From an uncultured Gammaproteobacteria bacterium (GTDB taxonomy: Bacteria; Pseudomonadota; Gammaproteobacteria; Steroidobacterales; XN24), in NCBI GenBank assembly GCA_947259915.1, contig CAMYOC010000010.1, positions 59,314 to 123,313 on the forward strand: a stretch of 64,000 nt of DNA, in the 5' to 3' direction. This document shows positions 28,278 through 37,943 of the stretch, piece after piece. The stretch's first letter is position 1. Each line of letters begins with the position of its first letter. A model generated the notes under the pieces. It was not told where the DNA came from. It did no database searches and worked only from the letters and a program-made list of their open reading frames with translations. Position numbers and translations under genes: made by a program.

Positions 28278-29390
28278 TTATTGACCGGCGCGCCGACGCG
28301 CCAGGTAATCCCGACCACGCTCCATCAGCGCAACGAATCCCGCCTGGTCGCGGCTGTGTATGGTCTGGTTGAGCCTCGCCACCGACGCTTCCAGCGCCTG
28401 CAGCGCCTCGGGGCCGTGCGCGTTGAGCGACTGGATCTCGAAATACAGCTGCGGATTCTCGGCCGCCACTTTGGAGCACACTTCGAGCTGGGCGTCGAAG
28501 GTCGTACTGGAGAGCGCCGCCAGATGGGGGACGTCTTCGCCACTGTCCGCCAGCGCGGTAAAGAACGCAATATTCAGCGCGTGCGACAGACCCAGCACAA
28601 ACGCCATCAAGCGATCGTGTTCCTCCAGCGACATCTCGACCCGCTCGGCCATGGTCGCCTCGAACAACGTGGCCGCCTCCCGATTGGCCTCCGCGCAGCC
28701 GGCGTCGACGATAATCACGTGGCGGCCAGACAGCAGCCGCGTGTCCGGCCCGAACATCGGATGCAGCGATGTCACCCGGCAACCGGCCGCAGCCAGCGCG
28801 GCAAGTCCGGCCCGCAGCGGCGTCTTCAATGAGCCGATGTCGAACACCAGGCCCTGTGGACGCAGCTGTGCCAGATGCTCGAGGATCTGGCCCGAAGCCA
28901 CCAGCGGCGCTGCGACCACGATAAGATCCTCGTCCAGTTCACCCTCACGCCAGTCACGCCGGCCTGGATAGGGCTCGCCGGCACCGGATGGATCGGCGAT
29001 CGAGACCCGGTAACCCTGGGAATCGAGGAAATCCGCAAACCAGCGACCCATCCGTCCACCGCCACCGATGATCAGCGCCGTACGGCCGCTGCCCCGGCCT
29101 TCGGCCACGACCCGATGTAACTCCTGGGTGGTCAGCGAAGAGCGGATCAGCAAGGTCATCAGCGTCTCGACCATTTCGGCGGGCAGGCCCAGCTCCCGGC
29201 CGACCGTGACGGCGCCGTCGATGACCTCTTTCTCGCGACTGAAATCACGCGTCTGCTGTCCCCGCGAACGCTTGTCACGGCCGATCTGTTCCACCAACCC
29301 CTGGCGTTCCGCCACCAGCTGGAGGATGCGGTGATCGATGGCTGTCAGCCGCTCCCGGAGGTCGGCGATATCGGCGTTGTCTTTTGTCAT
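28278..29390 (-). CDS. tyrA: bifunctional chorismate mutase / prephenate dehydrogenase
   Basis: 370 aa; AroQ-type chorismate mutase N-terminus (LRERLTAIDHRILQLVAERQGLVEQIGRDKRS) then TyrA domain (IIGGGGRMGRWFADFLDSQGYRVSIADPS; SLHPMFGPDTRLLSGRHVI). Confidence 0.94.
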   Translation of the reverse strand: MTKDNADIADLRERLTAIDHRILQLVAERQGLVEQIGRDKRSRGQQTRDFSREKEVIDGAVTVGRELGLPAEMVETLMTLLIRSSLTTQELHRVVAEGRGSGRTALIIGGGGRMGRWFADFLDSQGYRVSIADPSGAGEPYPGRRDWREGELDEDLIVVAAPLVASGQILEHLAQLRPQGLVFDIGSLKTPLRAGLAALAAAGCRVTSLHPMFGPDTRLLSGRHVIIVDAGCAEANREAATLFEATMAERVEMSLEEHDRLMAFVLGLSHALNIAFFTALADSGEDVPHLAALSSTTFDAQLEVCSKVAAENPQLYFEIQSLNAHGPEALQALEASVARLNQTIHSRDQAGFVALMERGRDYLARRRAGQ

Positions 29391-29571
29391 TCTCGGAACC
29401 CGGCGCGCTCATGTTGCAACGCCAACAAGCATATCAGGCAGATGCCCCGGCAGCGCACGCGGTACAGACGCGACCACCCGGCGCCCACGTGCCTGCGGTA
29501 TGGTTGGGCCGAGACCCGTACCGGGCCGCTGGCGGTGTGGGCCAGCGACGACGACGATAAAATTCCGGATC

Positions 29572-30327
29572 ATGGCCAACGATCACTTCTCACAACAATC
29601 CGGGCTCTACGCCCGCTACCGGCCCCGCTACCCGGACACCGTATTCCGATGGCTGGCGGAGCAGGCGCCCGGGCAGGATTGCGCCTGGGACAGTGCTACT
29701 GGCAACGGGCAGGCGGCGATCGGGCTGGCCCGTCATTTCGACACGGTGATCGCTACCGATCTGAGCACCCGGCAGCTCAGTCAGGCGACACCCCATCCTG
29801 CGGTCCGTTATGAGGCGGCCCCCGCCGAGTGCGCCCCGATCGAGGATCACAGCGTCGACCTGGTGATGGTGGCTCAGGCGCTGCACTGGTTCGACCTGCC
29901 GCAATTCTACGAGGAAGTGCGGCGGGTAGGCCGGGATGGCGCAGTGCTGGCGGTCGTCAGCTATGGCCTGTTCCGGATTGCGCCGGAGATCGACGCGATT
30001 ATCGACCATCTCTACGGCGAGATTCTCGCTTCAGACTGGCCACCGGAGCGGGTCCATGTCGATAATGCCTACGCCGATCTGCCGTTTCCGTTCCCGCTGT
30101 TGCCGGCTCCGCGATTCGACCTCCGCGAGCGCTGGGATCTGGATCATCTGCTGGGATATCTGGGGTCCTGGTCCGCGACAGTACGCCACACCGCTCGCAC
30201 CGGCGAGGATCCGCTGGCCACGCTCAAGACTCCGCTGCTCGAAGTCTGGGGAGCGACCCGGCAGATGCGTTCAGTGCAGTGGCCACTGGCGGTCAAGGCG
30301 GGGCGTATCCAGCCTGGCAAGACATGA
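29572..30327 (+). CDS. class I SAM-dependent methyltransferase
   Basis: ATG at 29572 (MANDHFSQQSGLYARYRPRYPDTVFRWLAEQ); CAWDSATGNGQAAIGLARHFDTVIATDLS; DLVMVAQALHWFD. Confidence 0.9.
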   Translation: MANDHFSQQSGLYARYRPRYPDTVFRWLAEQAPGQDCAWDSATGNGQAAIGLARHFDTVIATDLSTRQLSQATPHPAVRYEAAPAECAPIEDHSVDLVMVAQALHWFDLPQFYEEVRRVGRDGAVLAVVSYGLFRIAPEIDAIIDHLYGEILASDWPPERVHVDNAYADLPFPFPLLPAPRFDLRERWDLDHLLGYLGSWSATVRHTARTGEDPLATLKTPLLEVWGATRQMRSVQWPLAVKAGRIQPGKT

Positions 30328-30415
30328 GCAGGCAATCGCGAGCCTGAGTCGACCCTGGCTGACCCGCCGGTCGAACGACGCCAGTTAAAGGTCGCCAACA
30401 GCGAATGGATAAGGG

Positions 30416-31897
30416 CTAACGGCGAGAGATAGTGCCGAGGATGCCCCGCAGCAGCTCCCGCCCGAGGGTCCGACCCAGCGTGCTGCTGATACTGCGGATC
30501 ACGCTCTTCGCCGCAGCCTCACCATAGCTCTGTCGACTCGATGCCCTGCGGGTTCCGCTGCCCCGCTTCTTCTGTTCCGCGGCTTTCTTCTGTGACGCGG
30601 CAGCCTCGGCGGCCACGGCTTCGGCACGGCGAGCCAGAATCTCGTGGGCCGATTCCCGATCCACGGCCTCGTCATAACGGGTCCCAACCGGGCTGCGCTG
30701 ACGCACGGCGGCGCGCTCTGCGTCGCTGGCCGGTCCGATCCGCGATCGCGGCGGGCACACCAGACAGCGCTCGACGATGCCCGGCACGCCCTTCTCCTCC
30801 AGAGTCGAGACCAGCGCTTCGCCGACGCCGAGTTGCGTGATCGCCAGTTCCGCATCCAGACCGGGGTTTTGACGGAAAGTCGCGGCGGCCGCGCGCACCG
30901 CCTTGCGGTCCCTTGGGGTATAGGCGCGCAGCGCGTGCTGTACCCGGTTACCGAGCTGGCCGAGCACATCGCTGGGTACGTCGAGCGGATTTTGCGTAAC
31001 GAAATATACGCCGACGCCCTTGGAACGGATCAGCCGCACGACCTGCTCCACCTTGTCCAGCAGCGCCTTCGGTGCATCGTCAAACAGCAGGTGCGCTTCG
31101 TCGAAAAAGAACACCAGCGTGGGCCGATCCGGATCGCCGACCTCCGGCAGTTCCTCGAACAACTCGCTCAGCAGCCACAGCAGAAAGGTGGCATAGAGCC
31201 GCGGCCGGTTGATCAGCTCGCGGGAATCGAGCACGTTGATGATGCCGCGACCGGTCATGTCCGTGCGCCGCAGATCGCCGAGCTCCAGCGCCGGCTCGCC
31301 AAAGAAGCCGGCCGCTCCCTCGTCTTCGAGCACCAGCAGTCGTCGCTGGATCGCGGCAACCGATTGGCGGCTGATGTTGCCGTAGCGCGCGGAGTATTCG
31401 GCCGCGTTCTTGGCCACGTGATTGAGCAGCGATCTCAGGTCGGGCAGATCCAGCAACAGCAGACCGTCGTCGTCGGCGACACGGAACGCCACATGCAGGA
31501 TGCCTTGCTGGGTATCGTTGAGCTCCAGCAGTCGCGCCAGCAGCAAGGGCCCCATCTCGATGACGGTCGCCCGAATCGGATGGCCCTGCTGACCAAAAAT
31601 ATCCCAGAACACCACCGGTGAGGCTGCTGCCGTGTAGTCATCGATACCGATCTTGTCGATCCGTTCGGTGATCTTCGGGTGCGGCTTCGCCGCCTGGGAC
31701 AGACCCGACAGGTCCCCCTTCACATCGGACAGGAACACCGGCACACCCATGGCGGAGAACCCCTCTGCCAGTACCTGCAGGGTCACGGTCTTGCCAGTGC
31801 CGGTGGCCCCGGTCACCAGACCGTGACGATTGGCATAACGTCCCAGCAGCGATATCTGGCGGTCACCGCCGCCGACGAGAATCTGATCCTGGCTCAT
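30416..31897 (-). CDS. HerA-like helicase-family ATPase (DUF853)
   Basis: ATG at 31897 (MSQDQILVGGGDRQISLLGRYANRHGLVTGATGTGKTVTLQVLAEGFS); Walker B LVFFFDEAHLLF. Confidence 0.93.
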   Translation of the reverse strand: MSQDQILVGGGDRQISLLGRYANRHGLVTGATGTGKTVTLQVLAEGFSAMGVPVFLSDVKGDLSGLSQAAKPHPKITERIDKIGIDDYTAAASPVVFWDIFGQQGHPIRATVIEMGPLLLARLLELNDTQQGILHVAFRVADDDGLLLLDLPDLRSLLNHVAKNAAEYSARYGNISRQSVAAIQRRLLVLEDEGAAGFFGEPALELGDLRRTDMTGRGIINVLDSRELINRPRLYATFLLWLLSELFEELPEVGDPDRPTLVFFFDEAHLLFDDAPKALLDKVEQVVRLIRSKGVGVYFVTQNPLDVPSDVLGQLGNRVQHALRAYTPRDRKAVRAAAATFRQNPGLDAELAITQLGVGEALVSTLEEKGVPGIVERCLVCPPRSRIGPASDAERAAVRQRSPVGTRYDEAVDRESAHEILARRAEAVAAEAAASQKKAAEQKKRGSGTRRASSRQSYGEAAAKSVIRSISSTLGRTLGRELLRGILGTISRR

Positions 31898-32088
31898 CCG
31901 CGCTTCCTTATCCCTGTGCCGACCGGTTACAGCCGGCATTCTGCCTGCCGGCGATCGGTTTCGGTAGCCCGATCGCGGTGCGCCATGGTGGCACAAACCT
32001 CCCGTTACCGCGCCCCACGGCGGTGCACCCTGCCCGATCCGGGCCCGAAATGTCCCGGCAAGTACCTGAATTTATAAGATATGGGGAA

Positions 32089-32105
32089 CTGGCATGTTCT
32101 CTGCA
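32089..32105 (+). promoter_or_regulatory. candidate sigma-54 promoter upstream of the porin gene
   Basis: CTGGCATGTTCTCTGCA: GG-N10-GC spacing (GG 32091-92, GC 32103-104), good match to the YTGGCAC-N5-TTGCW consensus. Confidence 0.35.
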
Positions 32106-32228
32106 TTGTCTGAGATCGGACGAAATGGCTGTCAACCTCAGCCGCTGCGTCGCCGGGGAGCCGGGACGCCGCAAATGATGCATCCGCACATTAGTGTCGT
32201 TTTTTTACCACTGACAAATATTTTGCAT

Positions 32229-32255
32229 TTGCAAAAACTCAGTATCTGCTATACT
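32229..32255 (+). promoter_or_regulatory. candidate extended -10 sigma-70 promoter upstream of the porin gene
   Basis: TGC-TATACT at 32247-32255 in a locally AT-rich stretch; weak -35 TTGCAA with 15-nt spacer. Confidence 0.4.
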
Positions 32256-32312
32256 TCCGCCATAATAACAACGTATCTTTTTTCCCACTAACCGTTTGGC
32301 AAGGTAGACATT

Positions 32313-33029
32313 ATGAAAAGCGCAATTCTTACTTTTGCAGCGTTAGGGCTGCTGGCAGCCGGGGCGGCCAACGCTCAGGTATCCGGCTCCGTCACCCTGA
32401 CCGGCACCTCCGACTACGACTTCCGCGGCGTGTCTCAGTCGACCGCTGACCCGGCCTTCCAGGGCAGCATCGACGTCAGCGGCGAGTCCGGCTGGTACGT
32501 CGGCGTCTGGGGCAGCACGATCGACTTTGGCCCCGGCGAAAGTGCCGATTCCGAGTTTGACTGGTATGCCGGTTTTAGCCTGGGTGAGACCTGGGTGTGG
32601 GATGCCGGCATCGTCCGCTATTCCTATCCGGACCAGCACGACTTCGATTACACCGAGATCTATGCTGGCGTGGAATTTGCTGGTGCCGAGGATTGGTCTG
32701 TTAGCGGCAAGCAGTGGTACACGTGGGATTTCTTCGGCGTTAACAACAAATCCGGTTATTACACCGAACTCGGCGGCGAGTACACCACGCCATGGTGGGG
32801 CATCGGCCTGACTGCTCATGTCGGGTATACCTGGGGCGATGGTCCGGATGATGTGTTTGACACCTACACCGATTATTCCGTCGGCGTGAAAAAGCTCTGG
32901 TGGGAGGATCGTATCGAGACGCATATCCGCTGGGTCGACACTGACCTCGACGGCGACCTCTCGGGCCCGGACGATGCATTCGAGAATGACGGCCGCGTGA
33001 TCGGCCATATCTCGGTCACCTTCCCGTAA
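32313..33029 (+). CDS. TorF-family putative porin (TIGR02001-like)
   Basis: 238 aa; signal peptide MKSAILTFAALGLLAAGAANAQ; VSGSVTLTGTSDYDFRGVSQSTADPAFQGSIDV; C-terminal IGHISVTFP. Confidence 0.9.
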   Translation: MKSAILTFAALGLLAAGAANAQVSGSVTLTGTSDYDFRGVSQSTADPAFQGSIDVSGESGWYVGVWGSTIDFGPGESADSEFDWYAGFSLGETWVWDAGIVRYSYPDQHDFDYTEIYAGVEFAGAEDWSVSGKQWYTWDFFGVNNKSGYYTELGGEYTTPWWGIGLTAHVGYTWGDGPDDVFDTYTDYSVGVKKLWWEDRIETHIRWVDTDLDGDLSGPDDAFENDGRVIGHISVTFP

Positions 33030-33081
33030 ACCGGAAGCGTTATCGCGATAAACAGGTGACGGGTTCGCGAGAGCCCGGAGC

Positions 33082-33115
33082 AAAAAAGCCCGCCGGAAAC
33101 GGCGGGCTTTTTTTA
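33082..33115. terminator. bidirectional intrinsic terminator
   Basis: aaaaaagcccgccggaaacggcgggcttttttta between convergent porin and mmsA. Confidence 0.9.
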
Positions 33116-33150
33116 TGCGCGGGGAATATGCCGGGTTCTTTTCCGGGTAG

Positions 33151-34671
33151 CTATGTCATCGTCGGCATGGTGAATTCGGCGCTCATCGGACCCTGATCCG
33201 GCCAGCGGGCGGTCACCGTCTTTAGCCTGGTATAAAAGCGCACACCATCCGGTCCGTGTACGTGGAGGCTGCCAAACAGCGATCGCTTCCAGCCACCAAA
33301 ACTGTGGAAGGCCATCGGCACCGGAATCGGCACATTGATGCCCACCATGCCTGCCTCGACACCATGCGTGAACTGCCGTGCCGCGCGACCATCCGCGGTA
33401 AAGATCGCGGTGCCGTTGCCAAACTCGTGGCCGTTGACCAGCGACAATGCGCGCTCCAGATTCTCCGCTCGCAGCACCACCAGTACCGGCCCGAATATCT
33501 CCTCGTTATAGATGCGCATCGAGGGCGAGACATGATCGAATACGCAACCGCCCATAAAGAAGCCTTGCTCGTGACCCGGGACTTTCATCTCGCGGCCATC
33601 CACCACCAGCTCGGCGCCCTCGGCGACACCGATGTCCACATAATTGCGGACCTTGTGCAGATGCTCGCGCGTAACCAGCGGACCCATCTCGAATCCATCC
33701 GCCGATGAGGGCCCGACCTTCAGATCCCGCACCATCGGCGCCAGCACCTGCATCAAGCGATCACCCGCGTCACCGACCGCGACGGCCGCCGATATGGCCA
33801 TACACCGTTCGCCGGCAGAACCGTAGGCCGCGCCCATCAGCGCACGCGCGGCCTGCTCCATATCCGCGTCGGGCATGATCACCATATGATTCTTGGCGCC
33901 ACCCAGCGCCTGGACCCGTTTACCGTGAGTGCTGGCCGTGGTGTAGATGTATTCCGCCACCGGCGTCGAGCCGACAAAGCTCACTGCCGCCACCCGCGGG
34001 TCTGTCAACAGCGTGTCGACCGCATCGCGAGCGCCGTTGAGGACATTGAACACGCCCGGCGGCAGACCCGCCTTGCGCAACAGACGCGCCAGCAGCAGCG
34101 CTGCCGACGGGTCCTTTTCCGAGGGCTTGAGGACAAAAGTATTGCCACAGGCGATCGCGATCGGGAACATCCACATCGGCACCATCGCCGGGAAATTGAA
34201 CGGTGTCACGCCGGCACAGACGCCGACCGGCTGGCGCAGCGACCAGCTGTCGATACCGGTGCCGACATTTTCCGAAAACTCGCCCTTTAACAGCTGCGGG
34301 ATGCCGCAAGCGAATTCCACCACCTCGAGTCCACGGATGACTTCGCCCAACGCGTCGTCGTAGAGCTTGCCGTGCTCGCGGGAGATGATCGCGGCCAGTT
34401 CGTCGCTATGGGTTTCGATCAGGTCGCGGAAGCGGAACATGACCCGGGCCCGCTTTAGCGCCGGGGTGGCGGCCCACTCCGCCAGGGCGTCATGCGCCGC
34501 GGCGATCGCCCGCTGGCTCGTCTCACGATCCGCCAACGGCGCGCGCGCGGCGATCTCACCACTGGCCGGGTTGTACACCTCGCCAAAGGTGCCGCTGCCG
34601 GCGACGAAATCGCCGCCGATAAAGTGTTCGAGCACCGGTATCACGGTGGTCTGTTCCGCCGCTGTGCTCAT
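33151..34671 (-). CDS. mmsA: CoA-acylating methylmalonate-semialdehyde dehydrogenase
   Basis: ATG at 34671 (MSTAAEQTTVIPVLEHFIGGDFVAGSG); catalytic GSAGERCMAISAAV; GINVPIPVPMAFHSFGGWKRSLFGSLHVHG. Confidence 0.94.
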   Translation of the reverse strand: MSTAAEQTTVIPVLEHFIGGDFVAGSGTFGEVYNPASGEIAARAPLADRETSQRAIAAAHDALAEWAATPALKRARVMFRFRDLIETHSDELAAIISREHGKLYDDALGEVIRGLEVVEFACGIPQLLKGEFSENVGTGIDSWSLRQPVGVCAGVTPFNFPAMVPMWMFPIAIACGNTFVLKPSEKDPSAALLLARLLRKAGLPPGVFNVLNGARDAVDTLLTDPRVAAVSFVGSTPVAEYIYTTASTHGKRVQALGGAKNHMVIMPDADMEQAARALMGAAYGSAGERCMAISAAVAVGDAGDRLMQVLAPMVRDLKVGPSSADGFEMGPLVTREHLHKVRNYVDIGVAEGAELVVDGREMKVPGHEQGFFMGGCVFDHVSPSMRIYNEEIFGPVLVVLRAENLERALSLVNGHEFGNGTAIFTADGRAARQFTHGVEAGMVGINVPIPVPMAFHSFGGWKRSLFGSLHVHGPDGVRFYTRLKTVTARWPDQGPMSAEFTMPTMT

Positions 34672-34672
34672 C

Positions 34673-35791
34673 TCAGCCCCCGAACGCCTGCTCCGGCGCC
34701 ACGTAGTCGTAACCGAGATCCCGCGCCACCGCTTCGTAGGTGACCTGACCGCGATGCACGTTGAGTCCGGCGCGCAGATGCGGATCGCACTCCAGCGCCT
34801 GCCGCGGACCGAGACCCGCGAGCTGCAACACAAACGGCAGGGTCGCATTGGTCAGCGCAAAGGTGGAGGTCCGGGCCACCGCTCCGGGCATGTTGGCGAC
34901 ACAATAGTGGACCACCTCGTCGACCACATAGGTCGGGTCCTGGTGCGTCGTGGCACGGCTGGTTTCGAAACAACCCCCCTGATCGATAGCCACGTCCACG
35001 ACCACCGCGCCCCGTTTCATATGGGCCAGCTGCTCCTTGCGCACCAGTTTGGGCGCCGCCGCTCCGGGGATCAGCACCGCGCCTATGACCAGATCCGCCT
35101 GATGCACGTATTCATCGATACTGTCAGCGGTGGAAAAAATGGTCTTCATCCGCGGACCATAGAGATCGTCGAGCTCCACCAGCTTGTCCGGGGAACGATC
35201 CATGACCACGACTTCCGCGCCCATCCCCATGGCCATCCGGGCCGCGTTGACGCCGACCACACCACCGCCGATGACCACGACCTTGCCGGGCGCCACACCG
35301 GGGACGCCACCCAACAGCGTGCCGTTGCCGCCGTGGGGCCGTTCCAGACAATAGGCGCCAGCCTGGATCGACATACGTCCGGCGACCTCGCTCATGGGTC
35401 GCAGCAGCGGCAGTGCACCGCGGCGGTCGGTCACGGTCTCGTAGGCGATCGCGGTGGTGCCGGACTCGATCAGCAGCCGGGTCTGTTCCGGATCCGGCGC
35501 CAGGTGCAGATAGGTGAACAGCGTCTGGCCTTCGCGCAACATGCGACACTCATCGGGCTGCGGCTCTTTGACCTTGACCACCATCTCAGCCCGCTCGAAT
35601 ACCTCAGCCGCGGTGTCGACGATCTCGGCGCCGGCCTTTTCGTAGTGTTCATTGTCCAGCCCGATGCCGTGACCGGCATGGGTTTCGACCACCACCGAAT
35701 GGCCGTGGAGGGTGAGCTCCCGGACACCTGCCGGCGTCAGACCGACCCGGTATTCGTTGTTTTTGATTTCCTTGGGTACGCCTATGAGCAT
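34673..35791 (-). CDS. ald: alanine dehydrogenase
   Basis: ATG at 35791 ([36 protein letters not shown]); [28 protein letters not shown]. Confidence 0.95.
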   Translation of the reverse strand: MLIGVPKEIKNNEYRVGLTPAGVRELTLHGHSVVVETHAGHGIGLDNEHYEKAGAEIVDTAAEVFERAEMVVKVKEPQPDECRMLREGQTLFTYLHLAPDPEQTRLLIESGTTAIAYETVTDRRGALPLLRPMSEVAGRMSIQAGAYCLERPHGGNGTLLGGVPGVAPGKVVVIGGGVVGVNAARMAMGMGAEVVVMDRSPDKLVELDDLYGPRMKTIFSTADSIDEYVHQADLVIGAVLIPGAAAPKLVRKEQLAHMKRGAVVVDVAIDQGGCFETSRATTHQDPTYVVDEVVHYCVANMPGAVARTSTFALTNATLPFVLQLAGLGPRQALECDPHLRAGLNVHRGQVTYEAVARDLGYDYVAPEQAFGG

Positions 35792-35849
35792 CGTCTTCAC
35801 CGTTCTGCGTTGATGAAAAAGGGGTTGGCCTGGTGATCAGGGTCGCAGC

Positions 35850-37193
35850 CTAGTCGGTGGCCCGGATGACGTCTCCGAGGATGCCGACCAGTTCATCGAT
35901 TTGTTGTTTGTCGATAATCAGCGGCGGCGACAACGCGATGGTGTCGCCGGTAAAACGCACCAGTGCGCCGCGCTCGAAACAGCCCACATGTACGTCAAAG
36001 GCCCGTGCCCCGACCTGCTCCGGCCGTGACGACAGCTCCACGCCTGCCACCAGACCGAGGTTGCGGATATCGATCACGTTGGGCGTGCCCTGCAGCGAAT
36101 GCACGGCCTCCTGCCAGTAGTCGGTCATCTCCGTGTCGCGGTCCAGCAGGCCTTCCTCCTGATAGATATCCAGCGTCGCCATGCCGGCCGCGCAGGCCAC
36201 CGGATGGCCGGAGTAGGTATAGCCGTGGAACAACTCGATGGCATGCTCGGGTCCGCTCATAAACGCTTCGTAGATTTCGTCACGGACAAACACCGCGCCC
36301 ATCGGTACCGCGCCGTTGGTCAGGCCCTTGGCCGACGTGATGATGTCCGGAATCACGCCAAAATAATCGGCCGCGAACGGCTTGCCGAGACGACCGAAGC
36401 CACTGATCACTTCATCGAAGATCAACAGAATGCCGTAGCGGTCGCAGATCTCCCGGAGCCGCTGCAGATAGCCGACCGGGGGCAGGATCACACCGGCCGA
36501 TCCGGCCACGGGTTCGACGATCACCGCGGCGATGGTCGAGGCATCATGCAATTGTGTCAGCCGCTCCAGATCTTCCGCCAGATGGACGCCCCATTCGGGC
36601 AGGCCCCTGGAGAAGGCGTTGTGCTCGATATCCAGGGTATGACGCAGGTGATCGACGCCCGGCAGCATCGCGCCAAAGAATTTGCGGTTGTTGACCATCC
36701 CGCCGACCGAGATACCGCCGAATCCGACCCCGTGATACCCCTTCTCCCGGCCGATCAGCCGTTGCCTCGCGCCTTCCCCGCGGACCCGGTGATAGGCGAT
36801 CGCGATCTTTAACGCGGTATCCACCGATTCGGAGCCCGAATTGGTGAAGAACACGTGGTTCATCCCCTCGGGACTGATCTTGACCAGGCGGCTGGCGAAA
36901 TCGAAGGCCACCGGATGGCCCATGTTGAACAACGGCGCATATTCCATTTCCTGGATTTGTCGCGCCACCGCCTCGCTGATCTGTTTGCGCCCGTGGCCGG
37001 CGTTTACACACCAGAGTCCGGCGACGCCATCCAGAATCTTCTGGCCTTCCGGCGTGTAGTAATACATGCCCTCGGCCCGCGACAGCAGACGCGGCGCCGA
37101 TTTGAATTGCCGATTGGCGGTGAAGGGCATCCAGAACGGCAGCATATCGGGCATCACGGCGGAGCCGGGAGCGGTTTCAATCTGGGTGTTCAT
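35850..37193 (-). CDS. class III (omega) aminotransferase, beta-alanine/omega-amino acid--pyruvate type
   Basis: 447 aa; LPFWMPFTANRQFKSAPRLLSRAEGMYYYTPEGQKILDGVAGLWCVNAGHGRK; LLIFDEVISGFGRLGKPFAA. Confidence 0.9.
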   Translation of the reverse strand: MNTQIETAPGSAVMPDMLPFWMPFTANRQFKSAPRLLSRAEGMYYYTPEGQKILDGVAGLWCVNAGHGRKQISEAVARQIQEMEYAPLFNMGHPVAFDFASRLVKISPEGMNHVFFTNSGSESVDTALKIAIAYHRVRGEGARQRLIGREKGYHGVGFGGISVGGMVNNRKFFGAMLPGVDHLRHTLDIEHNAFSRGLPEWGVHLAEDLERLTQLHDASTIAAVIVEPVAGSAGVILPPVGYLQRLREICDRYGILLIFDEVISGFGRLGKPFAADYFGVIPDIITSAKGLTNGAVPMGAVFVRDEIYEAFMSGPEHAIELFHGYTYSGHPVACAAGMATLDIYQEEGLLDRDTEMTDYWQEAVHSLQGTPNVIDIRNLGLVAGVELSSRPEQVGARAFDVHVGCFERGALVRFTGDTIALSPPLIIDKQQIDELVGILGDVIRATD

Positions 37194-37296
37194 GTTCGTC
37201 CTCTCGGGGGATACGGCGCCGCTGGCGAGTCGACAAAAATCGAAAGAAATTCGACACTCCGCCCGTCACAACGGCTTATTGACAGGGTTTTCCCTT

Positions 37297-37322
37297 AAAC
37301 TGTTAAATATCTTATACAGTTT
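37297..37322. promoter_or_regulatory. candidate operator: inverted repeat AAACTGT-N12-ACAGTTT
   Basis: aaactgttaaatatcttatacagttt in the divergent aminotransferase/regulator region; TTGACA at 37279-37284 lies just upstream. Confidence 0.5.
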
Positions 37323-37343
37323 GCTCCGGACGCTCAATTGCAT

Positions 37344-37886
37344 ATGGACATAGGCATACACCTCCGTACGGTGCGCAAAATGCACGGTCTGTCTCAGCGC
37401 GAGCTGGCCAAGCGAGCCGGCGTGACCAACGGCACGATCTCGCTGATCGAACAGAACCGTGTGAGCCCGTCGATCAGCTCCCTGCGCAAGGTGCTGGCCG
37501 GGATCCCGATGTCCCTGGGCGACTTCTTTACCACCGACTTCAGTAACACCACCAAGGTGTTCTATGGCCAAGACGAGCTGACCAACCTGGGCGACCGCGA
37601 CGTCCAGCTGTGGCTGGTGGCGGCCAACCGCCGCGACCGTTCGCTCTCGGTGATGCGGGAGATCTATGCCCCTGGCGCCGACACCGGCGACGAAATGCTG
37701 AGCCACGAGGGCGAGGAAGGCGGTGTCGTGGTACGCGGCCGGATCGAGATCACGGTCGGCGGCTCGCGACAAGAGCTGGGCCCGGGTGAGGCCTATTATT
37801 TTGATAGTTCGGTGCCGCACCGATTTCGCAATCTCGGCGACGAGGCCTGCGAGATTGTCAGCGCCAATTCGCCGCCGACCTTCTAG
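37344..37886 (+). CDS. XRE-family HTH + cupin transcriptional regulator (PuuR-like)
   Basis: ATG at 37344; MDIGIHLRTVRKMHGLSQRELAKRAGVTNGTISLIEQNRVSPSISSLRKVL (HTH) and GGVVVRGRIEITVGGSRQELGPGEAYYFDSSVPHRFRN (cupin). Confidence 0.92.
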   Translation: MDIGIHLRTVRKMHGLSQRELAKRAGVTNGTISLIEQNRVSPSISSLRKVLAGIPMSLGDFFTTDFSNTTKVFYGQDELTNLGDRDVQLWLVAANRRDRSLSVMREIYAPGADTGDEMLSHEGEEGGVVVRGRIEITVGGSRQELGPGEAYYFDSSVPHRFRNLGDEACEIVSANSPPTF

Positions 37887-37901
37887 CACACTGATCAGAC
37901 A

Positions 37902-37926
37902 ACGCCCGGCAACGGTGGCCGGGCGT
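37902..37926 (+). terminator. GC-rich hairpin between regulator and aldehyde dehydrogenase genes (terminator or attenuator)
   Basis: acgcccggc-aacggtg-gccgggcgt, 9-bp perfect stem followed by gctttg. Confidence 0.5.
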
Positions 37927-37943
37927 GCTTTGTGGAGACCAAC

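Noticed and set aside
33040-33051. TTATCGCGATAA 12-bp palindrome after the porin stop codon
   Set aside because: Short, isolated, and followed by the real terminator at 33082; likely chance.
34367-35836. 489-aa plus-strand ORF
   Set aside because: Antisense to mmsA and ald; no domain-like content.
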